From Ignavibacteriota bacterium (lineage in GTDB: Bacteria; Bacteroidota; Ignavibacteria; Ignavibacteriales; Ignavibacteriaceae), in contig CP053446.1 in assembly GCA_013285405.1 (NCBI GenBank), forward strand, positions 1,897,985-1,961,984: a stretch of DNA of 64,000 bases. The letters are read 5' to 3'. This document shows positions 36,619 through 45,745 of this stretch, piece by piece. Below the pieces are notes generated by a model. The model was given only the letters and a program-made list of their open reading frames with translations. It was not told where the DNA came from and searched no databases. Numbering within the stretch: the first letter of the stretch is position 1; each line of letters begins with the position of its first letter. Both the position numbers and the translations under genes were made by a program.

Positions 36619-36659
36619 ATTCCGAACCTGCCTATCGGTAGATAGACTTGTTTCGGAAT
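36619..36659. repeat. REP-like nested palindrome
   Basis: Outer arms ATTCCGAA and TTCGGAAT flank an inner hairpin CTATC-GGTA-GATAG. It sits between two genes of the carbamoyltransferase group. The structure is like short dispersed palindromes in related genomes. It could also stabilise mRNA 3' ends. No second copy was seen in this window. Confidence 0.6.
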
Positions 36660-36740
36660 CTCTAAAAATAACTTAATATAAAGTTCAATCAACGTATTAA
36701 GATGCTGAAACAAGTTCAGCATAAATACTTAAAGGTTATT

Positions 36741-36899
36741 ATGAGCAAACTTTCAATACTATCCGAACTCTGGGATTTTCTTAAAGTAAGAAAAAAATGG
36801 TGGCTTGCACCTATTCTTATTTTACTTCTGCTTCTGGGTGGATTAATTATTCTGACTCAAGGTTCTGCATTAGCACCTTTCATATATGCGATATTTTAG
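36741..36899 (+). CDS. DUF5989 (SxtK-like) small membrane protein
   Basis: A 52-residue protein: short cytoplasmic helix (SKLSILSELWDFLKVRKKWW) and one membrane span (PILILLLLLGGLIILTQGS) ending AFIYAIF-like PFIYAIF. This matches the DUF5989 family that repeatedly follows SxtJ and a carbamoyltransferase; SxtK of the saxitoxin cluster is of this kind. The ATG at 36741 has the RBS aaagg; an upstream ATG at 36702 gives a poorer N-terminus. Confidence 0.85.
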   Translation: MSKLSILSELWDFLKVRKKWWLAPILILLLLLGGLIILTQGSALAPFIYAIF

Positions 36900-36952
36900 T
36901 TCGCGGTAAAATAATTTATTGTGAAGCTGACTTCTGTCAGTAAGTTTCAATA

Positions 36953-37126
36953 ATGAAAACTGTGAAAGTGAAAAAAAGTAAAATCAAAATAAAGAAAAAA
37001 ACAAAGCGAATACCTGTTCCTAAAAAACCACCTAAAGTTGAAAAGAATCCCAAATCTTACGATAGAAAGAAAAGCAAACGCATTCTGATAAAGAAACTTA
37101 AAGAGGATATTTCCTCTGATGAATAA
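36953..37126 (+). CDS. Small highly basic protein of unknown function
   Basis: A 57-codon open frame starting at the ATG at 36953. It is extremely rich in Lys and Arg (KVKKSKIKIKKKTKR, RKKSKRILIKKLKED). It ends 8 nt inside the following glycosyltransferase gene, which suggests translational coupling. No family is recognised. The basic run resembles disordered ribosome- or nucleic-acid-binding tails. It could also be a chance ORF in A-rich DNA. Confidence 0.45.
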   Translation: MKTVKVKKSKIKIKKKTKRIPVPKKPPKVEKNPKSYDRKKSKRILIKKLKEDISSDE

Positions 37127-37928
37127 AGCCACAGTTATTGCGGCATTTTATAACAAGATCGATTACCTGAAACTTGTTCTTGCAGGTTTTGAAAGACAAA
37201 CTACAAAAGAGTTCGAACTTATAATTGCAGACGATGGTTCAGCAGAAAATGTAGTTCTGGAGATTAACAAGTTGAAGTCACATTATACCTTTCCTATAAA
37301 ACACACCTGGCAGGAAGATAAAGGATTCAGAAAAAATAAAATTTTGAATAAAGCAATTACTGAATCTGAAACTGATTATTTAATTTTTATTGATGCTGAT
37401 TGTATTCCTCATCGTGGGTTTGTAGAAGGGCATTTAAGATTTGCTGAAAAATTAACTTCTCTTGCGGGGCGTCGTGTAAATCTTTCACAAAAAATTACAA
37501 ACCAGCTTACCCAAGAAAATATTCGAAATGGATTTCTGGAGGGTAATTTCATCAAACTTATTTTAGATAGTATGTTTGGTCATTCAATCGATGTTGAAAA
37601 AGGTCTTTACTTTTCAAATAAATTCATTCTGAATCACTTTAACAAAAAAAGCAGAGGTTTGCTCGGTTGTAATTTTTCGTTGTTCAAAAATGATGTGATT
37701 AAAATAAACGGTTTCGATGAAAGATATGAAGCCCCATCAATTGGAGAAGATTCGGATATTCAGTTCAGACTCGAACTCTCCGGTGTAAAAATTAAATCAA
37801 TAAATCATGTAGCAGTTCAATATCACCTTTATCATAAATTACTGGAAAGACCGCAGCAGAATCTCACGCTTTTTGAAGAAGTTAAAAAAAACAAATCAGC
37901 ATTTACTCCTTTCGGGTTGGTAAAGTAA
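37119..37928 (+). CDS. Family 2 glycosyltransferase with Glyco_transf_7C-type C-terminus
   Basis: A 269-residue GT-A transferase. TVIAAFYNKIDYLKLVL and ELIIADDGS form the nucleotide-sugar fold, and LIFIDADCIPH carries the DxD-type metal motif. The C-terminal GCNFSLFKNDVIKINGFDE and GEDSDIQFRLELSG match the galactosyltransferase-like 7C region. It is soluble. Its position after the carbamoyltransferase set suggests that it builds the glycan which is then modified (inference). It overlaps the small basic ORF by 8 nt. Confidence 0.87.
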   Translation: MNKATVIAAFYNKIDYLKLVLAGFERQTTKEFELIIADDGSAENVVLEINKLKSHYTFPIKHTWQEDKGFRKNKILNKAITESETDYLIFIDADCIPHRGFVEGHLRFAEKLTSLAGRRVNLSQKITNQLTQENIRNGFLEGNFIKLILDSMFGHSIDVEKGLYFSNKFILNHFNKKSRGLLGCNFSLFKNDVIKINGFDERYEAPSIGEDSDIQFRLELSGVKIKSINHVAVQYHLYHKLLERPQQNLTLFEEVKKNKSAFTPFGLVK

Positions 37929-38059
37929 TACACTTTCTCAATCTGGCTCACCACGTCGAAGGTAATATGAACAATTACTTACATAATATTTGGAATAAAT
38001 GTTGTATTAACTTAATTTTGAAGGCAATATGTTAAATCACCCTAAATAAATAAGGTAAT

Positions 38060-38509
38060 ATGTTAGACGAATTAGATCTTAAAATTTTAAGAACTCTTCA
38101 GCAAAATGGAAGAACCAAACGAAATGAACTCGCTGATCAAGTTCAGCTTTCAGTTCCTTCGGTTAGCGAAAGACTCAAGAAACTTGAAGATAACAAAATT
38201 ATTGAGGGTTATTATACAAAGGTCAAAAGACAAACTTTCGGTTATGATATTCTTGCATTCATTCTGGTGATGATGGATTCTTCAAAGCATTACAAAGATT
38301 TGATCAAGAACGTGGATAAACATCCGAATATTCTTGAATGTCATTCAGTATTGGGGGAAGGCTCTCATCTTTTAAAAGTGCTTGTCAAGAATACTGAGGC
38401 ACTTGAAAAGCTGCTTAGTGAAATTCAAACCTGGCCCGGTGTTACGGGAACAAAAACCACGTACGTGCTCTCTACAATAAAAGAAACAACAGCAATTAAT
38501 ATTCAATAA
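38060..38509 (+). CDS. Lrp/AsnC-family transcriptional regulator
   Basis: A 149-residue feast/famine regulator. The N-terminal HTH is [20 protein letters not shown] with [19 protein letters not shown]. The C-terminal RAM ligand-binding domain covers about 65-145. It lies 20 nt before glnA in the same direction, so it probably regulates or is co-transcribed with glutamine synthetase in response to an amino acid (inference). Confidence 0.93.
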   Translation: MLDELDLKILRTLQQNGRTKRNELADQVQLSVPSVSERLKKLEDNKIIEGYYTKVKRQTFGYDILAFILVMMDSSKHYKDLIKNVDKHPNILECHSVLGEGSHLLKVLVKNTEALEKLLSEIQTWPGVTGTKTTYVLSTIKETTAINIQ

Positions 38510-38529
38510 TAAAATTAAAGGTAGGTTAT

Positions 38530-39957
38530 ATGGCAAAATCTCCGGGCGCTATTGATAATGTGCTCAGTTTTATCAAAACAAAAAAAATCAAATTTGTTGA
38601 TTTAAAATTCATGGACTTTCCAGGACAGTGGCAGCATTTCACTGTTCCTGTAAGTCAGTTTAATGCAGACTCATTTGTTGATGGATACGGCTTCGATGGC
38701 TCATCGATTAGAGGATGGAAAGCAATAAACGAAAGTGATATGCTTATTATTCCTGATCCGGATACATTATTCTTTGATCCATTCATCGAATCACCAACTG
38801 CAAGTTTAATTTGTGACGTATTCGAACCAGCCACAAAAGAAAAATATTCGCGCTGCCCAAGGAACATTGCACAGAAAGCCGAAGCTCATCTTAAATCAAC
38901 AGGTATTGCTGATACAGTTTACTATGGTCCTGAAGCAGAGTTTTTCATTTTTGATGATGTGAGATTCGATTCAAAGCCAAATGGAAGTTATTATCACGTT
39001 GATTCGATTGAGGGAAGATGGAATACAGGAAGAGAAGAAAATCCAAACCTTGGATACAAACCAAGATATAAAGAAGGTTATTTTCCTGTCCCACCGACAG
39101 ATGCATTAATGGATTTAAGAAATGCAATGGTTAATAATTTAATTGATTGCGGAATCGATGTAGAAGCTCAGCATCACGAAGTAGCCAGTGGCGGTCAATG
39201 CGAAATAGATTTACGTTTCACTCCTCTTGTCAAAGCTGCAGATCAACTTTTAATGTTCAAATACATTGTTAAAAACACGGCAAAGAAATGGAACAAAACT
39301 GTAACCTACATGCCCAAACCCATACAGGGAGATAACGGAAGCGGAATGCATGTTCATACCAGCTTATGGAAAAAAGGAAAACCATTATTCGCTGGTCCCG
39401 GTTATGCTGGATTAAGTGATGATGCACTTTATTTCATCGGAGGATTATTAAAACATGCGGCTTCACTTTGTGCTTTTGCTAATCCAACAACTAATTCATA
39501 CAAAAGATTAGTCCCTGGATTTGAAGCTCCGGTTAATCTTGCCTATTCACAGAGAAACAGGAGTGCTGCTGTAAGGATTCCAATGTATTCAACAAATCCG
39601 AAATCAAAACGGGTTGAATTCCGTTGTCCTGATCCTTCAGCAAATCCTTATCTTGCTTTTTCTGCAATGCTGATGGCAGGTTTGGATGGAATAATTAATA
39701 GAATTGATCCCGGTGAACCTTTGGATAAAGATATTTACGATATGCCACCTGAAGAATTAAAAAATGTTCCATCAACGCCGGGAAGTTTGAATGAAGCAAT
39801 CAAATCTTTAGCAAATGATCATGAATATTTATTAAAAGGAGATGTGTTTACAGAAGATGTGATTGAAACATGGATAAAGTATAAAATTGAAAAAGAAATA
39901 AAACCGATGGCATTGCAGCCTCATCCATTTGAGTTTGGAATGTATTACGACGTTTAG
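38530..39957 (+). CDS. glnA: Glutamine synthetase, type I
   Basis: Makes glutamine from glutamate, ammonia and ATP; a dodecameric cytoplasmic enzyme. The 475 residues match GSI. Motifs: [83 protein letters not shown] and [20 protein letters not shown]. Tyr403 lies in DIYDMPPEE, the position adenylylated in GSI-beta enzymes, so covalent control is possible. The RBS aaaggtagg precedes the ATG. The gene ends before a dispersed repeat and terminator. Confidence 0.97.
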   Translation: MAKSPGAIDNVLSFIKTKKIKFVDLKFMDFPGQWQHFTVPVSQFNADSFVDGYGFDGSSIRGWKAINESDMLIIPDPDTLFFDPFIESPTASLICDVFEPATKEKYSRCPRNIAQKAEAHLKSTGIADTVYYGPEAEFFIFDDVRFDSKPNGSYYHVDSIEGRWNTGREENPNLGYKPRYKEGYFPVPPTDALMDLRNAMVNNLIDCGIDVEAQHHEVASGGQCEIDLRFTPLVKAADQLLMFKYIVKNTAKKWNKTVTYMPKPIQGDNGSGMHVHTSLWKKGKPLFAGPGYAGLSDDALYFIGGLLKHAASLCAFANPTTNSYKRLVPGFEAPVNLAYSQRNRSAAVRIPMYSTNPKSKRVEFRCPDPSANPYLAFSAMLMAGLDGIINRIDPGEPLDKDIYDMPPEELKNVPSTPGSLNEAIKSLANDHEYLLKGDVFTEDVIETWIKYKIEKEIKPMALQPHPFEFGMYYDV

Positions 39958-39967
39958 TCTTTCGATT

Positions 39968-40007
39968 GTCATTGCGAATCCCACCTTAGTGAGATGAAGC
40001 AATCTCC
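39968..40007 (+). repeat. Short dispersed repeat of the CATTGCGA...GAAGCAATCTC type
   Basis: The segment begins GTCATTGCGAATCCC and ends GATGAAGCAATCTCC, with ATTGC/GCAAT arms. This matches a widespread intergenic bacterial repeat of the form CATTGCGAG...GAAGCAATCTC. Only one copy occurs in this window. Confidence 0.7.
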
Positions 40008-40013
40008 CTTTTT

Positions 40014-40050
40014 AACCGCAATTCTTAATAAAAAGATTGCGGTTTTTTTA
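40014..40050 (+). terminator. Rho-independent terminator of glnA
   Basis: A 9-bp perfect stem AACCGCAAT / ATTGCGGTT with an AT-rich loop and a T run (TTTTTTT). Confidence 0.88.
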
Positions 40051-40121
40051 TAGAGTATAACTATGTTTTAATAAATACTTCTCTTTTATGGAAGGTTAAG
40101 TCAAAATATTTTAGTCCATTG

Positions 40122-40152
40122 TTGATTTAAACGAGAAAATATTCTATGTTTA
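40122..40152 (+). promoter_or_regulatory. Candidate Bacteroidota-type promoter
   Basis: TTG at 40122-40124, then a 20-nt spacer, then TATGTTTA at 40145-40152. This fits the TTG-N19-21-TAnnTTTG pattern of Bacteroidota primary-sigma promoters. It lies 29 nt upstream of the ATG at 40181, with the RBS aggag in between. Confidence 0.5.
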
Positions 40153-40180
40153 AATAATCATCAACAAAACAGGAGTTACT

Positions 40181-41404
40181 ATGAAAATCTTTCTTACTTA
40201 TTTACTCTTCTTATTATTTTCTTTTTCTATAGCAGCTCAAGAGGCTGTTATTTACCATGTAGTTCCTCCGGATTATACAAACACACCGGGGAATGCTGGA
40301 TTTCTTAGTCAATTTTCAACCTCGGCAAGAACCTATCAGTTATTGATGCATGAGAGTGTACTTGCCCCAATACTTAATAAACAGATTTATGCGGTGAGTT
40401 GGAGACTCCCGGCCTCTGCATCAGCTAACTGGCCTGCTGCAGATGTTACTTTTAATAATTATGATTTTTATCTTGGTCAAAGTGTTGACCCAACGAATAT
40501 GAGTCTAACAGATTTTTCGACGAATTTTGTAGGCTCTAAGAAACTGGTGAGATCTGGCAGCTTAACCGTACTTGCTAATTCATATACATTCGGGAATACT
40601 CCAAACAACTGGGGACCGGAAATGACTTTCATTGTTGACAGTATGTATGTTTACACAGGTGGAAATCTGTTAATTGAACTTCGTCAAGATGGTTTTACGG
40701 GAACATCCAGAAGCCTGGATGCTTTAGGTACCTCGACAACCGGGTATGGGACTTTATTCAGAGCTTGCTGGGGTAACGGATATGCAGCAAATTCCGGTTC
40801 TCAAGGTAATTTCTCTATACCGCGGATTACAGCAGATGATCCAGTTCCAGTAGAGCTGACATCCTTTGTTGCATTTGTAAGTGGAAGAGATGTAATTCTT
40901 CAATGGGTTACGGCAACAGAATTAAATAATTCCGGTTTCCAGATCGAAAGAAGAACTTCGGAAACAGAGTATGAAGCAATTGGATTTATAGCTGGTTCTG
41001 GAACTACGACAGAGCAAAGAAGCTATTTGTTCAGTGATGTAAAAGTTCCTGACGGTAATTATTTATATCGACTGAAGCAAATTGATTTTAATGGTCAGTT
41101 TAATTTCAGTTATGAGATTGAAGTGGAAGTTAATGCACCGATTGTTTATTCACTTGAACAAAACTATCCAAATCCATTTAATCCATCAACAGTAATTAAT
41201 TACAGCATAGCAGAAGCAAGCCTGGTTAAGATTGCAGTTTATAATCTTCTCGGTCAGGAAGTTGCGCTGATCGTTAATGAAGTTAAAGAAGCAGGACAGC
41301 ATAGCATTAACTTCGATGCTTCCGGATTAACAAGTGGTGCTTATTTCTATACGATAGAGACACCATTCTTCAAACAAACAAGAAAAATGCTTCTGGCAAA
41401 ATAA
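40181..41404 (+). CDS. Secreted protein with T9SS type A sorting domain
   Basis: A 407-residue exported protein. The signal peptide is MKIFLTYLLFLLFSFSIAAQ. Residues about 20-225 form a beta-rich domain with no recognised family (VIYHVVPPDYTNTPGNAGF). About 228-320 is a Fn3/Ig-like pre-sorting module (PVELTSFVAFVSGRDVILQW, NNSGFQIERR), common before T9SS tails. The sorting domain is QNYPNPFNPSTVINYS to TRKMLLAK. It stands alone with its own promoter candidate and terminator. Function unknown. Confidence 0.82.
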   Translation: MKIFLTYLLFLLFSFSIAAQEAVIYHVVPPDYTNTPGNAGFLSQFSTSARTYQLLMHESVLAPILNKQIYAVSWRLPASASANWPAADVTFNNYDFYLGQSVDPTNMSLTDFSTNFVGSKKLVRSGSLTVLANSYTFGNTPNNWGPEMTFIVDSMYVYTGGNLLIELRQDGFTGTSRSLDALGTSTTGYGTLFRACWGNGYAANSGSQGNFSIPRITADDPVPVELTSFVAFVSGRDVILQWVTATELNNSGFQIERRTSETEYEAIGFIAGSGTTTEQRSYLFSDVKVPDGNYLYRLKQIDFNGQFNFSYEIEVEVNAPIVYSLEQNYPNPFNPSTVINYSIAEASLVKIAVYNLLGQEVALIVNEVKEAGQHSINFDASGLTSGAYFYTIETPFFKQTRKMLLAK

Positions 41405-41436
41405 AATTTCGTTTTTATTTTATATAAGTGATATCG

Positions 41437-41467
41437 CCGCCTCATTTGTTTGAGGCGGTTTTTTTTT
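41437..41467 (+). terminator. Rho-independent terminator
   Basis: An 8-bp GC-rich stem CCGCCTCA / TGAGGCGG with a 6-nt loop and nine Ts, 33 nt after the secreted-protein stop. Confidence 0.93.
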
Positions 41468-41609
41468 GAATAAATATTTTTCGATTACGTGAACGAACAA
41501 TTGAAAAGCTATTAAATGTTGTTCTGCGTAACAATTTAACGATTGGATTTTATTAAACCAGAGTCTTGATTATTTTTAATGCAGCTTCAAAAAAAATATT
41601 GGGAACAAA

Positions 41610-42596
41610 ATGAATAAACCAATTTTAGTGACAGGAGGTGCAGGATTCATTGGAAGTCATATTGTTGATTTATTTGATAAGAAAAACATTGATTATATGG
41701 TTCTGGATAATTTGTCGGCTGGCAGTATTGCAAACATTCCAACTGCAGTATCAAGAAATCAATTCATTGAAGGAGATGTCAAAGATCACGAGTTAATTAA
41801 AAAATTAATAAACTCTTCTTCCATGGTAATTCATCTTGCCAGCATTGTGGGAGTAAAAAATGTTTTGGCAAATCCACTTGAAACAATCGAAACAAATATT
41901 AATTCACTTAAACAAATCGCTTATCATTGTTCATTAGAAAAAATCCCACTGATTTATTTTTCTACCTCCCTTGTTTATTCTTCAACTGTTGAAAAGAAAG
42001 ATTTATTTAATGAAGAATTAGAACTGCATGGTCTTGGACTACATCCAGTTTCAATTTATGTAACGACAAAAAAAACCGGAGAATTAATTTGTGAATATTA
42101 CAGAGAGCGAATGGGATTACAGTATATAATTATAAGACCTTTCAACCTCATTGGTGTTAGGCAAAAAAGTGAATCCGGAATGGTAGTTCCATCCTTTGTA
42201 AAATCAGCACTTGAGAGTAATACTATTAATATTTATGGAAACGGTCAACAAAGCAGGACATTCAGCGATGTTAAAACAGCAGTTAAATTATTCTGGGAAT
42301 TGATAAACAAAAAAAATACTTACAACAAAATTTATAATCTTGCCACAACAGAAAATCCAGTCACAATTCTAGAACTTGCTGAAAAAATCAAAAACTTGCT
42401 TAATAACAACATTCAAATAAATTTTATTCCAATCGGTGAAATTTATGGTTCTTCCTACCGGGATGTTGAATTCCGTTTACCTTCATTAGCAAAACTGAAA
42501 AAAGTTGTACAGGTTTGGGAAGAGAAGAAACTTGAAGAAATCCTTACTGAAATTATCAATGATGAAAAACTAAAATTAGTTTTGAATATTTCTTAG
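41610..42596 (+). CDS. NAD-dependent sugar epimerase/dehydratase (extended SDR)
   Basis: A 328-residue nucleotide-sugar-modifying short-chain dehydrogenase. The NAD-binding motif is VTGGAGFIGSH. The catalytic Ser-Tyr-Lys set is FSTSLVYS and YVTTK, followed by RPFNLIGVRQKSESGMV and the substrate region GNGQQSRTFSDV. It is likely a UDP- or GDP-sugar 4-epimerase or dehydratase; the exact sugar is unclear. It is the first gene of a glycan-synthesis run with the WecA-like gene starting 14 nt later. Confidence 0.88.
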   Translation: MNKPILVTGGAGFIGSHIVDLFDKKNIDYMVLDNLSAGSIANIPTAVSRNQFIEGDVKDHELIKKLINSSSMVIHLASIVGVKNVLANPLETIETNINSLKQIAYHCSLEKIPLIYFSTSLVYSSTVEKKDLFNEELELHGLGLHPVSIYVTTKKTGELICEYYRERMGLQYIIIRPFNLIGVRQKSESGMVVPSFVKSALESNTINIYGNGQQSRTFSDVKTAVKLFWELINKKNTYNKIYNLATTENPVTILELAEKIKNLLNNNIQINFIPIGEIYGSSYRDVEFRLPSLAKLKKVVQVWEEKKLEEILTEIINDEKLKLVLNIS

Positions 42597-42610
42597 TTAT
42601 GAATATTTAA

Positions 42611-43612
42611 ATGTCAGATTCTGATTTAATAATTCTGTTAATTTTTCTTGCTCTACCAATAACATATCTATTGACGAATCTTGTTAAAATCATATCAAAT
42701 AAAATTGGTTTTGTAAATCATCCAAATCCAATTGTAGAAACTCATAAAATTCCAATCGCTTACGGAGGAGGAATAGCAATTGGTATAACTGCAATAATGT
42801 TTTTAATTTTTCAATCAACAAATATATCAGCAGCACTAAAGTATTTATTAATATTATTACCAATAATTGTAGTTGGAATATTAGATGATATCTTCCGGTT
42901 CAAATCATTTATAAAATTATTACTTCAGATATTTTCAAGTTTACCCTTTGTTATTTTTTATATTGATGTTCAGTTTTATTTCGCCATTACTGCCTTATTT
43001 CTGATTTTAGCTGCTCAGAATTCCTGGAATCTCATAGATATAATGGACGGTCTTCTTGCAGGAATTTCAACTATTGTTTTCATCTCCGCTGCGATCATTC
43101 TACAACCGTTCGCAGATTTAAATTTTTACTCAAATCTTTCATTGTTTATTGGTTTAAGTGTACTTGGTTTCAGATTTTTAAATAAATATCCGGCGAAAAT
43201 ATTCTTAGGCGAGACTGGAAGTTTACTTCTCGGAAGCCTGTTTGCATTCACTGTCATAATTACTTTTTTAATTAATCCGATAACTGCAGGTTACGTATTT
43301 CTTCTGGGAAGCATTCCGCTGTTTGAACTTGTTTTTTTAATAATAGTTAGAACTAAAAAAGGCATACTTTTTTATAAAGGAAGCCCGGATCACTTTGCAT
43401 TAAGGCTGCTTGAAAAAGGTTTTGAAGTAAAAAGAATAAACAGGATTGTACTGTCAATCTGTTTTTTTCACTCACTCATAATTGTTTTATCAAATTTTTT
43501 CTTGCCATCTGAATATTTTTTCGTTTGCGGAAACATCACTTTATTTTTTGGTATCACAGCTTATAATTATTTAAAATCTTTACCTGTAAGGAAAATGAGG
43601 GTTGACAACTAA
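42611..43612 (+). CDS. MraY/WecA-family undecaprenyl-phosphate sugar-1-phosphate transferase
   Basis: A 333-residue polytopic inner-membrane enzyme of about ten spans. It attaches a HexNAc-1-phosphate to undecaprenyl phosphate and starts a lipid-linked glycan. Motifs: IPIAYGGGIAIG, GILDDIFRFKS (DDxx Mg site), NSWNLIDIMDGLLAG, KIFLGETGSLLLG and the cytoplasmic loop GSPDHFALRL. The gene belongs to the polysaccharide rather than the murein branch, judging from its neighbours. It overlaps the next gene by 11 nt. Confidence 0.88.
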   Translation: MSDSDLIILLIFLALPITYLLTNLVKIISNKIGFVNHPNPIVETHKIPIAYGGGIAIGITAIMFLIFQSTNISAALKYLLILLPIIVVGILDDIFRFKSFIKLLLQIFSSLPFVIFYIDVQFYFAITALFLILAAQNSWNLIDIMDGLLAGISTIVFISAAIILQPFADLNFYSNLSLFIGLSVLGFRFLNKYPAKIFLGETGSLLLGSLFAFTVIITFLINPITAGYVFLLGSIPLFELVFLIIVRTKKGILFYKGSPDHFALRLLEKGFEVKRINRIVLSICFFHSLIIVLSNFFLPSEYFFVCGNITLFFGITAYNYLKSLPVRKMRVDN

Positions 43613-44906
43613 AACAAAATATCTGATAATAGGTGCTGGTCTGACCGGATTAAGTGCTGCGTATCATTTGTCAGATAATTATTTGTTGGTAGAAAGTTCA
43701 GATTTTCCGGGAGGTACAGCAAGCACAGTTAAACTAGAAGGATTTAAGCTGGATAACAGTGTTCATGTTCTTTACTTTCGTGATAATTCAATCAAGAATT
43801 GGATAGAAAATATTTTAAAAGTTGATCTTCTAATGAACAAAAGAATTAGTTCTGTCTGGATTAATGGGAAGTACGTACCGTTTCCTCTTCAATATAATCT
43901 ATCTTATCTTCCCTTAATTGAACGAATACGATGTGCAAATTCTCTGATTCATTCTATGATCCGATGGAAGACAAATAAAGTTCGTCAGAATTTTGAAGAA
44001 TACTCACAATCAACCTTCGGAAATTATTTGACTCAAGTTTTCGTTCGACCATACAATGAACAATTATTTGGAGTATCATTGTCGGAATTGAATACTGACT
44101 GGCTCGGTGATTACTTGCCAAAATCTTCCCGATATAAAATATTATTGAGTGCATTTAGAGTTAATCATTTTGGATATGGAAGAAATTCAATCTTTTATTA
44201 TCCACGTGAAGGCGGAATATCAACGCTTGCGGAAAACCTGTCCGATAGTTTGAAACTTAAACCCATGTATAATCGTACACTTAAAAAAATTATCCTAAGC
44301 AATAACACCGCAGTGTTAAACGATGATTCAGAAATTCAATATGATTTTCTAATTAATACTATTCCACTTGCGGATTTTTTATCAAAGTGTGATTCGTTAC
44401 CCTTTGAGATTCTTGGAGCTGCTGATTGTTTGAAGAAAAGAAGCACAACACTTCTTCATTTATTGGTAAAAGGGAAAACTAAAAGAAAAGATCACTGGAT
44501 ATACATTGCTGATAGTAAAATTCCTTTTTACAGAATTACATTTCCCGGCAATATCAATTTAGCAAATTGTCCGGAAGGTTATTTCGCACTAACAATAGAA
44601 TATGGAGGTGAAGTGCTGGACAGAGATTTAGTAATGAAAGAAAGTATTGCTACATTGGAGAGGATAGAAATTCTTGAAAAAAATAATCTAATCATAGAAT
44701 TTTACTGGAGATTGATTGATTGTGGTTATGTAATATATGATCAACACAGAAAGTCAGTCTTAGAAAAGATTTTTCCATTCTTAGAAAACAACCTGATCTT
44801 TTCAATTGGAAGATATGGAGGCTGGGAATATTCCAATATGGAAGATGCGATTCTTCACGGGAAAAATATTGCAGGAAAATTATCAGGTTTGAAGAAGTTG
44901 CATTAA
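43602..44906 (+). CDS. FAD-dependent oxidoreductase of the protoporphyrinogen-oxidase/UDP-galactopyranose-mutase type
   Basis: A 434-residue flavoprotein. The N-terminal Rossmann dinucleotide motif is LIIGAGLTGLSAAYHL, with SSDFPGGTASTV following. The C-terminal FAD contact is SIGRYGGWEYSNMEDAILHG. It is of the amine-oxidase/UGM-like family. Being embedded in a glycan operon, it may act on an activated sugar or lipid-linked sugar (inference). Its start is a TTG overlapping the WecA-like gene; the RBS is gagg. Confidence 0.8.
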   Translation: MTTKTKYLIIGAGLTGLSAAYHLSDNYLLVESSDFPGGTASTVKLEGFKLDNSVHVLYFRDNSIKNWIENILKVDLLMNKRISSVWINGKYVPFPLQYNLSYLPLIERIRCANSLIHSMIRWKTNKVRQNFEEYSQSTFGNYLTQVFVRPYNEQLFGVSLSELNTDWLGDYLPKSSRYKILLSAFRVNHFGYGRNSIFYYPREGGISTLAENLSDSLKLKPMYNRTLKKIILSNNTAVLNDDSEIQYDFLINTIPLADFLSKCDSLPFEILGAADCLKKRSTTLLHLLVKGKTKRKDHWIYIADSKIPFYRITFPGNINLANCPEGYFALTIEYGGEVLDRDLVMKESIATLERIEILEKNNLIIEFYWRLIDCGYVIYDQHRKSVLEKIFPFLENNLIFSIGRYGGWEYSNMEDAILHGKNIAGKLSGLKKLH

Positions 44907-45745
44907 TGATTAAGAAACAAATAATACTGACGATAGATCTTGAAGATTGGTTTCACTCATTGGATGCCAACTCGACTCACTGGGCAACTTATGAGAGAAG
45001 AATTGAATACAGTACAAGTCTTCTTCTGAATCTGCTGGCTGAAAAAAATGCTTCGGCAACATTTTTTGTTTTGGGTGATGTAGCAAAAAATCATCCTGAA
45101 TTAATAAAGCGGATTAATATTGAGGGACATGAAATTGGTTCCCATGGGTTTAATCATCATTTCATCTACAAACAGACCCGGGACGAGTTCAGGAAGGATC
45201 TTAATTACTCAATTAATTATTTGTCAGACCTGACAGGAAAAAACATAATTAGTTATCGGGCGCCTTATTTTTCAATTACAAATAAAAGTCTCTGGGCATT
45301 TGATATCTTAAAAGAAGAAGGGATAAAAATTGATTCCAGTATTTTTCCTGTAATCAACCATCGTTATGGAATTCCTGATAATAAAAGACTTCCTTACCTG
45401 CTGCCAAACGGAGTCTGGGAATTTCCAATTACGACATATCCTTCAGTTATAGGAAATATTCCATTTTCAGGAGGAGTCTATTTTAGATTTTTACCTTTCG
45501 TTGTTTCAAAATTTTTCATTTCAACTTTATTAGGAAGAAATGAATCAGTCTTAACCTATTTTCATCCTTGGGAATTTGATAGTTCTCAACCGATACTAAA
45601 GGGAATTCCATGGTTTTTAAAATTTAGACATTACTATAACTTAAAAGATAATTTTCAAAAATTTTCAAAGTTAATTAATGATATAAATGTTATTTCTCTT
45701 GCCAGAGGTATTAAAGAGATAATTAATGAAGATCAAAAATCTTAG
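44906..45745 (+). CDS. Polysaccharide deacetylase (NodB fold, XrtA-locus-like with DUF3473 tail)
   Basis: A 279-residue carbohydrate esterase family 4 enzyme that removes N- or O-acetyl groups from glycans. The metal and catalytic motifs are LTIDLEDWFH (Asp-Asp region), GHEIGSHGFNHH and SYRAPYFS. The C-terminal FHPWEFDSSQP and KFRHYYN match the DUF3473 tail of deacetylases found in exosortase/EPS loci. No signal peptide is obvious. The start overlaps the previous stop by one base. Confidence 0.87.
   Translation: MIKKQIILTIDLEDWFHSLDANSTHWATYERRIEYSTSLLLNLLAEKNASATFFVLGDVAKNHPELIKRINIEGHEIGSHGFNHHFIYKQTRDEFRKDLNYSINYLSDLTGKNIISYRAPYFSITNKSLWAFDILKEEGIKIDSSIFPVINHRYGIPDNKRLPYLLPNGVWEFPITTYPSVIGNIPFSGGVYFRFLPFVVSKFFISTLLGRNESVLTYFHPWEFDSSQPILKGIPWFLKFRHYYNLKDNFQKFSKLINDINVISLARGIKEIINEDQKS

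Noticed and set aside
34360-36899. A saxitoxin-type biosynthesis cluster
   Set aside because: Only the carbamoyltransferase, SxtJ and SxtK-like genes are shared; no polyketide-like, amidinotransferase or oxygenase genes are present.
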